Assembly (NCBI GenBank): GCA_022695795.1
Contig: MU404129.1
Location: 124,001 to 188,000, forward strand
Length of the DNA: 64,000 nt
Origin: Biscogniauxia marginata
Lineage: Eukaryota; Ascomycota; Sordariomycetes; Xylariales; Xylariaceae
Reading direction: 5' to 3'
Within the stretch, counting starts at the first letter, position 1. The number at the start of each line of letters is the position of its first letter. The position numbers and the translations under genes are program-made. Positions 55,103-64,000 of the stretch are shown here, piece by piece. A model generated the notes under the pieces. It did not search any database, was not told the DNA's origin, and was given only the letters and a program-made list of their open reading frames with translations.

Positions 55103-58100
55103 ATGTGCGTTCGCGAGATGTTAGCGGAAGAGTACCGGGCTGATGTGTTGGTTAGGTTTGAGAAATCCCTATACGACCTCATCAGGGGGATGAGGAATCA
55201 CAAGGGCAACGAGAAGGCATACATACAGAACTGTCTAAAAGAATGCCGCTCTGAGATTCGAAGCCAGGACCTGGGTTAGCTGCACCCTTCGCAACGACAC
55301 CGATCCGAGCTGAAGCTGACCATCGCGTTCTGTCGCCAGACCTGAAAGCAACCGCTCTGCTGAAATTGGTATACCTGGAAATGTTCGGCCACGACATGTC
55401 ATGGGCTTCCTTCAACGTCCTCGAGGTCATGGCCTCCCCGAAGTACCATCAGAAACGCGTAGGATATCTCGCCGCCATCCAGAGCTTTCGTCCGGATACC
55501 GAGGTTCTGATGCTCGCTACCAATCTCCTCAAGAAGGTGCCCTCTCCTATCTGCATGCTATAGCCCGCCCGTGCCTTGCTGACCGTATCGACAGGATTTG
55601 ACCGCAGCATCGACGACCACCATAGCTCTCCCCACCGTTACTCTTCCACATGTCATCACTCCCTCTCTCGCCCTTTCCGTTCTGCCCGACCTCCTACCGC
55701 GACTTACCCACACCCATCCTGCCATTCGTAAGAAGACCATTGTCACGCTATATAGACTGGCCCTCGTATATCCCGAGACGTTGCGTGCCGCGTGGCCTAA
55801 AATCAAAGAAAGACTGATGGATAGGGCTGAAGACCCCAGTGTCACGGCCGCGATTGTCAATGTTATTTGCGAGCTTGGGTGGCGCCGGCCCCATGACTTT
55901 CTCCCCCTGGCCCCGAGGCTATTCGAGCTGCTTGTTGATAGTGGTAATAATTGGATGGCAATAAAACTGATTAAGTTGGTACGGAGCATGACCTTCAGCA
56001 GGTTTTTCAGGAGCTGACCTGGCTTAGTTTGCGACCTTGACGCCACTCGAACCAAGGCTTGTCCGAAAGCTGTTGCCTCCTCTGACCGAGATTATCCAGA
56101 CGACACCGGCCAGATCTTTATTATACGAATGTATTCATGGGATCATACAGGGCGGTATTTTAGGCAGTGGTGACGATGCGGATGGCAGGGAGGAGATTGC
56201 GTTGCTGTGTGTCACTAAGCTTCGCGACATGATCATGGTAGATGAGGATGCTAACTGTGAGTCTGGCTACGACCCTGGCAGTTCTTAGTTACTGACTACT
56301 AGTTCCTAGTGAAATACGTTGCTCTGCTCGCTTTCAACAAGATTGTCGTTACACACCCCTGGCTAGTGGCTCAGCAGGAAGATGTCATTCTAGAATGCAT
56401 CGACAGTGCTGACATCTCTATCCGCATAAAAGCGCTAGACTTGGTCCAAGGCATGGTCAGTAGCGACAACCTTGTCTCCATCGTTACTCGCCTCATGAGG
56501 CAGCTTAAGCTGTCATCAACAAGAGAACGCGACATCGTCACGGGCCCGAGTTTGGGGGATTCGGACGAGGACGACTTGGAAAGGACTATCGATCCAGCGC
56601 AAAGGACAGCAGATCAGATGCCACCACTTCCGGATGATTACAAGATCGACGTGATCAACAGGATATTAGACATGTGTTCCCAGAACAACTATACACACCT
56701 CACTGATTTTGAGTGGTACATTGATATACTAACTCAACTTGTTCGGTCTGCTCCCTTGCCGCGGCAAGTTGACGAGATGGATTCTCCGTCACCGTCTGGT
56801 AGGTCAAATATAGGAGACGTATCCGAGAAGATCGGTAACGAATTGAGAAATATTACCGTTAAGGTCCAAGCGATGCGTCCTGCTTGTGTACAAGCCGCTG
56901 AAGCCATTGCCTCACAACTGAATAGAGATGTCCCGCCCGGACATTCTATTGTCTCTGGAGCATTAAAGCCGGTCGCCTGGATTATAGGGGAATTTGCCCA
57001 GGAATTAAGCGCGCCTGAGGACAGCATCGGCTTCTTACTTCAATTGATTCCGAAGACAGGCTCGCCAGAATCCCTTGCAGCTTGTCTCCAAGCGACTATG
57101 AAGGTCTTTGCGTTGGTTGCCGGAGATCAACTTACTTCGTGGACCCCAGAGCGCAAATCCAAGATTCTACTCTTGATGGCTCGCATAATCCATACCTTCG
57201 AGGCCTTGGTGCTGCACCCGAAACTCGAAGTCCAAGAGCGAGCGGTAGAATTTACAGAGCTGCTGAAACTCACAGCAGAAGCTGCGGCTGGCCAAGAAAC
57301 ATCGACCGAGACTATCCACCAGGATACCCCATTACTTCTCACGCAGGCCATCCCCTCCCTTTTCGCTGGGTGGGAATTGAACTCAGTCGCCGTGGGAGCT
57401 CAGAAGAGTGTTCCACTCCCGGACGGGCTGGATCTTGACCAACCGATCAACCCAAATCTGAACTATCTTCTTACATCTGCTGAGCCGATGTCAGCGCCGG
57501 CCGTTAATGTAGACGATTTTGATACTTACTATTACCAACGCCCACCTCCGACGAGCATCGTCTCCGAACCTGCCATTAGCCGACTAGGCAATGAGCGTGA
57601 TGACGCCGTTGGTTCCTATCAGCAACCCACAGAAGAAACATACTTAGACGCGGACATTGTAGCTAGACGGAAAGCCGAACGGTTGGAAAAGAACCGGGAC
57701 GACCCTTTTTATATCCAGGAGAGCGGCCCTAACCGATCTTCGACGCCTATACATAACATCCTTCAGAATTCTAACGGTCCGGACTTAGATGTCGACTCGA
57801 TTCCTATCATGGAACTCGACCTTGATAAGCTGAGCGCGGACGTCAATAAGTCGCCTGCCCAGATGCCAAAACCTGCTCGGCCGAAGCCTCGGCAGCAGAT
57901 CGTCATAGCAGCTGACGAAAGCTTAGAGAGTAGCGGGCAGTCTACGCCAAGGAATTACGACTCTGAAAATAACTCTGACATCCGCGCCAAGACGCGCATG
58001 AAGAAATTAAAACAATCAGTTCTCGGTGTGGATTCCACCAGTATTGGAGCACTCAACTTAGAAGAGGACCCAGATGCTCGTGGTTTCGATCCTGAAGCTC

Positions 58101-58462
58101 GCCAGCGGGAAGAGGCAGAGATGGCTCAGGCCATGAAAGAGGTTGAGCGACTGCGGCTCGAGATGCAGCGCGCCAACGAGCGCATACAGGTCGCGCAGGG
58201 CGTAGATGTAGAAGGTACGGTGGTAAAGAAGAAAAAGGTAAAGAAACCGAAGAAGGCGGCGGTGGCGGCAACGGCAGAGGACGTCAATGTTGCCGAAGGG
58301 GGGGACAGCGGGGTCGTGAAGGTCAAGAAGAAGGAAAAGAAGGCTGCTACGACGATAGATGATGGCGAGGGCACCGGGGGTGCCTCAGCATCGGCGGACA
58401 CAATCAAGCCTAAGAAGAAGAAGAAGAAAGCTAGAGCAGCCGATATCCAGGAGATGAGCTAA
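55103..58462 (+). CDS. APL5: AP-3 adaptor complex delta subunit
   Basis: Exons 55103-55274, 55340-55536, 55595-55978, 56028-56256 and 56310-58462 give 1044 aa with consistent phases. AP-3 sorts cargo from the Golgi/endosome to the vacuole. Seen: RFEKSLYDLIRGMRNHKGNE and KAYIQNCLKECRSEIRSQDL, then LKATALLKLVYLEMFGHDMS, the classic large-adaptin start; HEAT-type repeats through about 600; then a linker with DDFDTYYYQRPPP and a highly charged KKKKVKKPKKAAVAA and KPKKKKKKARA tail. Donors are GTTAGC, GTGCCC, GTACGG and GTGAGT; two are weak, but protein continuity demands them. The first 17 residues (MCVREMLAEEYRADVLV) do not resemble other delta subunits, so the true 5' exon might differ. Confidence 0.9.
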
Positions 58463-59915
58463 TGAGCCAAGGCAATTGGAGTTCATCAACTAAATCTTAC
58501 CCATTTACCGGCCTCTAGGTTAACGGTAGGAAACCTATACCCTCGTATAAGTCACTGTGCGTAGCTACATATATTACTAGGGCATGTATATACATAGATG
58601 AAATCAATCCGATTTTGGAACAGATATCAAGTCATAATACTGATTTCTGTTTCGCCTGGGCTAGAAAAAAAATCCCCAAAGAAAGTTGACTAACATCTAT
58701 CTCAAATGTTCCTCGATATGAACAAAGATGGTGCCAGCATAGCATAGACAAAAGAGAAGGAGAGGGGGGGGATATTAAAGTAGATAAAACTAAAAGTTCA
58801 AAGAGCTGTGACTATAGTCCATTTCTCCCATGTCTTTATATTTTCCCTTTTCGTAACAAGGTGCATAATCTTCCTCACACGGGACGGCGATAAAAGTAGA
58901 GTTAAGGGGGATTAAAGCTAGAGGTATAAGATGGGTTAGTTTTTTAATGGAAACAAGGTCGGAAGGGGAGGTAAAAATAAGAGATACCTCATATTGGAAG
59001 CTAGTAATAATAGTTACAGTATAGCCTTTATCTGTAATGTACCTATATAGTACCTATACATATATGTGTGTACCTAATTCGTCATGAGAAGTTTTCTAAG
59101 TATATAGAAACACAAAATAAATAAAATCTAACCCATTCCTCTCCCAAGACCCCCTATTCGCGACCAACTCAAACGACTTACTCGCTGGCTCGAGAAAAAA
59201 AAACCCCCAGACAAAAGAAGAAGATAGAAAGAGCCCTGGTTGTATCCATATTCCAGTCCAGTCCAGTCCAGTCCGGTTTAAACCCATTTCCATCCCCATC
59301 CATCTTGAAGTTTTGTTTGTTTCTACTTCTGTTCTATTCTGTTTCGATTTCGTCCCTTTGTCGATAGTATAGATAGATATACATAGATATACATAGGTTT
59401 TTTATTAGTCCAAAACCCATGCGTCTATCTATTGCTATAAACAACACTAAGACCCCCTCCTCCCCCAAACGGGAATCCAGTAATAGAAATAAAATAACAT
59501 AAAAACTCCCGAGGTTTCAATGAGGACTGACTAACTGACCGACCGACTGATTATATTGCGTCACACACCCAAAGGGAAAAGAAAAGGAAAACCCTCGAAT
59601 ACCCTTTTTATCATTTCGCGTCATTATAGTACGAATTACTAACACAAATTAAAAAATAAATTAAAAAACATTTAGCCTGGGCTTGCTTGCTTTCCTTGTT
59701 TGTTTTCTCATCTCTCTTCTCTCCCCCCGTTTACTAAGTTTTAAAAACTAAAACTACCTAAAGGCTTGCCTTGCCTTATACAACCCAGCTAGCTCTCTCC
59801 CCCCTATCTCCTCCCTCTCGGAGGGAGGAGGAAAAAGGGGGGGGGGACGTGAGTGAGGGATGAGGGATTAGAATGGGTGATGATAAATACACACATCTCG
59901 AAAGAATGATAACTA
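58463..59915. other. Convergent 3' region, APL5 / RGD2
   Basis: 1.45 kb, AT-rich, with many purine and pyrimidine runs and an A8 run followed by C5 at 59193-59206. Nothing coding that I can support. Confidence 0.55.
59253..59272. repeat. CCAGT pentanucleotide tandem repeat
   Basis: Four exact CCAGT copies in non-coding DNA. Confidence 0.8.
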
Positions 59916-62733
59916 CTAATCATCCATCGGCGCATCGACGAGGGTCACGCCCCGGTCCTGCGTAGGGGTACCTCGCGTCGGCGTGTCGCCGCTGTCGACG
60001 GTCTTAGGCGTCGACGGTGTGCTTCCAGTGGACGTGTGCGTGACCCGCCGGCCGCCGACGAAGCGGGCGCCGCTGCGTCCGATACTATCGCGCTTCCCGA
60101 AGCTGTCGTGCTTCCCGAGGGAGTCGCGCTTGGGGAAGCTATCGCGCTTCGCCATGATGCTCTCGGTGTCCAGCCGCGGCGGCTCGGAGTGTATGTGTGC
60201 GTGTGAGCCGCCGTTCACTTCCGAGGGCGGCGTGCTCGATCCGTCCGGTACCTCGAGACTCGATCTCTTTTTCGGGCCTAGGCTGCCAAGGCTGCTTCGG
60301 TGGCGGTCATTAGACGAGGTCGGGCTGGCGATTGGGAATCGCGTCTCGGGCCCGCCAGTGCTTCTGTCTCGTCTGTGATTCCGGAGGCCTGGCGCGGGAC
60401 TCGTGGCACGGCCGCGGGGCCCTACTTTCTCCAGCAGAGCTCTTTGTCGTTCTTCCATGTGAGCCCTCCTATTGCTCTCATCAGTGCTGATGGCTCGCGG
60501 CCGGTTGTTGCTAACGGAACCAGTGTGCGAGAGACTGGACATACGTTTCAGCTCACTGAAGATGGCGTCCTTGTGGATGAACAAGTCTCGAATTAGGCGG
60601 GCTGGGTGTTTTTCTTCCATCGTTAAGGATGTCTCTGTGCGAGGGCGCAATATACATGGCGCGAGTGACGTAGCGAGATTTTGTATGTACTGTTCGTCGG
60701 CCGATGTTAGGTCTATCAACCTCGTGAAGTGGTTCATGCATGCGTCAAGCGTAGCGATGTTAGTGAGGCGTAGTTGAGAGAGAGTCTGCTGTAGAACTGC
60801 GACCCGCGCCTCATCCGAACTGTCAGTGGCTGGAGTATTGTAGATAGTTCTGATAATCTCGTAGACGTGAGAGGAGACCAGGGAATCTATATTGGTTAGT
60901 ACAAGACCAGGATCGGCAGACTTGGCATAGACGTACCTGGAAGTTCCAATAGGTAGAGCTTCAGTAAATATGCGACAGTAGGGATATCGAAGTCGGCTAG
61001 CGCCTCCGAAGAAAATGGTTTGCCGTCATTTACTTTGTTCCGCAGTTTGTGCACCTGAGTAAGTTGGACGTCCGCAAGCCAGACCCCACGTCTGGCTTCG
61101 TCGCCTTCTAGATCGGGGTAGTGATGGTCGAGGTATGTGAGAATGGTTGTAACAATAACAGGCACCCGCTTTTTATCTGCCCTTGCCCGGGCCTCCAGGT
61201 CCACGCCAAATGTCTGCTCATCAACCTTGTTGTAGTAGTTCTCGTACGTGACAACCTTAGGAGCAAAGCGCCCCGTTCGGTAGTTCTCTAGTAGATACCG
61301 CAAGTCGCCCGTAGGCTGAACAGTCTCCTGGTAAAGGACCATACGGTCCACAGCGGACTGCAGGCTGGGTATGACATTACCGATAGTGCCAGAGAAATCA
61401 AGCACAACGGTCTTGATGGCCTTCAGTCGGTCCAGTTCGCAGCGCTCGAGAAACTTCAGATGCTGGTAAATGGCTTCCTCTAGCTCACAACGCATTTCGT
61501 CGAGCTTCTTCACGCCGGCCTTGTACTTATCGTCCGCCTCCCGAGCTTCGCGACGCATGCGTTCTGGAGGGGTTTCGTTCGGATACTGGTTGTTGAGGAC
61601 GTTCCAGCCGGACAGGTATTCGCTAACGGCACCAACCACGGGAGAGTTGTTTTCAGTATCGGTAGAATTAGGCATCGAAAAAGTTCGTGCTACCGGGGTT
61701 TTCTTTTCCGGCACACCAGTCATCTGGAAGGCCTTCGGTCGCCACTGGTAGAAAAGTTTGGAGCTATTCGCAAAGTTATTCCCGACATTGCCAACCAGAC
61801 GTAGGAAACCGTTCCCGACAAGATCCTGGCCAATACGCTCAGCATAGCTGATAGTAGGCACGTCCATATGCCGTTGTAGGTATTCGACGATGTCCGAGCC
61901 ACAAGAGGTGTTGAGGTACGTTCCCAGGATGGGGACCTTAGTTTCGCCGATCTTGATGGTGTTGAGCATGTGTGTCAGTATCTTCTTGACCTGTTCGGTC
62001 TGATACGTCTCGTCTCCTATCTCGTAAATCTCCTCCTCCTCTTCCTCCTTATTCACCGATACCTTGATCTCGGGTATGTTCTGGTTGGGCTTGGGACTCG
62101 TCTCGGGGTCCTGGAAGGCTAACTTGTTCTCCTCCTCGATATCCTCGACCACGCGGCACTTGTTGAAATAGTTACTCCGTAGCTTCTTGACAGCCTCGAC
62201 TTGCCGATCGTGGGTCTTGATGCGGGCCTGCAGGTCATCTTGAGAGTCTTGTATGCGAGATTCGTGGGCATCGCACCATCGCGAAAAGGGGTTCACTACT
62301 AGGTCCCTGATACTTTGAGCTATCTTTTTGTGGTTTCTGGAGGCATCTTCCATCTCGGACCGGACTCCATCATATGCCTACGGACGAGGACAGAGCGTTA
62401 GTACAAGGGGATCTCTCAACGGAATACGGCTGGCGTACTTTTCGCACGCTTGCGCCCTCATCGCGCGAGAAGCCACCGGTAACCTTGTCGGCAGCAGGCG
62501 CGATATCTCCGAGACGTTGGCCGTAGACTTCCTCAGCTTCGGCACGCAGGCGGGCGATAGTCAGGATTTGTCGGTTCTCTTGGACGCCCTGTTGGAGCTT
62601 GCCGAACAGGACACCCAGCCCTTTGAGATCGGTTAGCACAAGACACAAGGAAGGGTGCCCAGCAGAAGGCGAGGGTTTCGCGCCCACCTGCGGCGTAGTC
62701 TGGCGACCAGAAGGAATCTGCGAAACTCGGCAT
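59916..62733 (-). CDS. RGD2: F-BAR / DEP / RhoGAP protein, Rgd2 type
   Basis: Exons 62733-62688, 62620-62439, 62377-60937 and 60886-59916 give 879 aa, phases consistent. Rgd2 binds membrane through an F-BAR fold and regulates Rho/Cdc42 GTPases. Seen: FCH start MPSFADSFWSPDYAAG and LGVLFGKLQQGVQENRQI, F-BAR helices, then a DEP domain inserted at about 212-290 (ILTHMLNTIKIG to NNFANSSKLFYQW), the rest of the F-BAR (KYKAGVKKLDEMRCELEEAI), and RhoGAP from about 465 (TFGVDLEARA, KRVPVIVTTILTYLDHH, AYLLKLYLLELPDSLVSSHV). The catalytic GIFR motif reads GVWL, so the Arg finger is replaced by Leu510. The Ser-rich tail carries four KRDSFG-type hexapeptides. Family members in other filamentous fungi should be checked for the same change. 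Confidence 0.92.
60078..60149 (-). repeat. Tandem 18-base repeat coding four K(R/H)DS(F/L/I)(P/G) hexapeptides
   Basis: Codes KRDSFP, KRDSLG, KHDSFG and KRDSIG in a row within the RGD2 tail, each 18 bases, with diverged bases between copies. Confidence 0.9.
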
Positions 62734-64000
62734 GGCGATGACGCAGCTCCGGCAAGAGAGAAGGTGGTGGTCGTTGGTCGTGGGGGCTTCGTTTCAGTCG
62801 TTGTAATCGTGATTGTAACTCATTCAAGGGCGGAAAGACTCGTCGCGGACGGAGCAGCTACGTAGCTCGAGGTGTCTTGGATATCGGGGGTATAGCCGTT
62901 CTTAGGTGGGAATGCGATGGTGGGAACAAAGGAGATGGAAAAGCGGCACGACCTCTCTTTTTTTTTTTGTCTTTCGGGCTCGGAGGCGGGAAGGGAGGGT
63001 GTACTTGAGAAAGGGACGTGATCACAAACGAAAAAGGGAGCGATGTCACAGCTCGGGCAGACAAATAAGGAAAGTGTACCTCGAGGTATGTACGTAGGAG
63101 GTACGTATGTCGGTATACATGGAGGGAATTGCGTAGAGACTCGATCTTGCTCGCTGGTTCAGCGCAAAGTCGAAGGTACTTTTAGGTATCTTTGTCGAAG
63201 GCGGGTGATTGGTCCAGGAGGTTCCCTGGAAGAAACGGATGCGCCTGCAGCGGGGCACTTTGGGGCTGACCGACCCGCGCCGACACGAAACGTCTCGCTC
63301 TAATAACCTAACCTAGGGGATTTCAATTATAACTTCGTAACCACAAATGAGATGCCTGTGGACTTAGCCCTATACGCATGCAAGCCCCTGAGCACATTTG
63401 TTTCATCCAAACAGACTAGCCAAATCTGCAGCTATGCAAGAATCCCGAATACCCAGGACAAAAGAAAATAAAAAAGAATAAGGAATAGCACAGTACAAGG
63501 ATGGTTGGTGAACTTAGGTTCATACATATACTTCAATGTTGATGGTTAGGTTCAGAGTAGGTGTAGGTGTAGGTGTGCATATGTAGGCATACTCGCCTAC
63601 CTGAGGTATAGGAGGAGGCCTCCCCCAGACTCGTCATCTGAGCCCTCTAGCCAACTATAAATACCTACGCCTATGTACCTAACACGCATGCATGCTGGAT
63701 CCCAGTGGGCACGTTCACGCTAATACCTCTTTTAGTACAGAAACAAGGTACGCATTGACTACTAGTAAGCAACAGTATTCATCGATCTTTTAAAAAATTA
63801 TTTAAAAATCACTTATTACGTATATTGGTGTATACCTAAGGTTTATATATAATAATATATAAAAGGGAATGAAAAGGGGAGACATAAAGTGCATGTTTAA
63901 GAATCACTACTATTCCATATTCCAGCTCAGTATCGAGATGGATATAATAAGATAGATAGCCCGGCTTAAAACGTCGATCGGGTTTGTTTCGGACATCCCA
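62734..64000. other. Upstream region of RGD2 to window edge
   Basis: 1.27 kb. T run at 62961-62970, GTAGGTGTAGGTGTAGGTGT repeats at 63559-63578, TA-rich DNA at 63785-63865. No gene reaches the right edge that I can see. Confidence 0.55.

Noticed and set aside
1..64000. Biosynthetic gene cluster, CRISPR array, prophage or insertion sequence
   Set aside because: Genes are unrelated eukaryotic housekeeping functions with introns; no such signatures were seen.

Overview
The window is nuclear DNA of a filamentous ascomycete (Pezizomycotina). Genes carry short introns with GT(A/G)NGT donors, CTAAC-type branch points and AG acceptors. Several products are fungal-specific: MID1, eisosome protein 1, SFK1, a recyclin-type F-box protein, and Zn2Cys6 and bZIP regulators. 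Intergenic DNA is long and rich in homopolymers and in TAGGTA/ACCTACCTA words. A sordariomycete, perhaps Xylariales-like, would fit, but that placement is inference. No bacterial operon, CRISPR array, rRNA, convincing tRNA or intact transposon was found.

I rebuilt 19 gene models with defined or near-defined ends, one gene cut by the left edge, and two pseudogenes. Splice junctions were chosen by reading-frame phase plus protein-family continuity. Left to right: class II eIF4E (-, cut at base 1), Zn2Cys6 regulator (-), MID1 (+), a small mitochondrial membrane protein (-), RAMP4/YSY6 (+), SMAP-domain nucleolar-type protein (-), RCY1 (+), bZIP factor (+), SHPRH/IRC20 helicase-ubiquitin ligase (-), mitoribosomal mS41 (+), CDK7/KIN28 (-), a dead UDP-glycosyltransferase (+), SFK1/FRAG1 membrane protein (+), eisosome protein 1 (-), a frameshifted small-gene relic (+), tyrosine phosphatase (+), TRM140-type tRNA methyltransferase (-), COQ10 (+), ubiquitin-like coiled-coil protein (-), EMC2 (-), AP-3 delta APL5 (+), RGD2-type F-BAR/DEP/RhoGAP (-).

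The genes are mostly housekeeping and do not form a pathway cluster. Common themes are membrane traffic and the ER (RAMP4, RCY1, EMC2, AP-3 delta), the plasma membrane and cortex (MID1, SFK1, EIS1, RGD2), mitochondria (mS41, COQ10, the small membrane protein), and gene expression (eIF4E, KIN28, TRM140, two transcription factors). Strands alternate so that many neighbours are head-to-head and share 0.5-1.4 kb promoters.

The long gene-poor stretches are 15.1-19.0, 19.9-24.2 and 50.1-53.3 kb. I see no convincing new multi-gene system. The most interesting items are the glycosyltransferase pseudogene, start-codon micro-exons, an in-frame intron that cuts an F-box, a probable GC-AG intron, a RhoGAP without the usual arginine finger and with a tandem KRDS repeat tail, and the small-gene relic at 41.8-42.1 kb.
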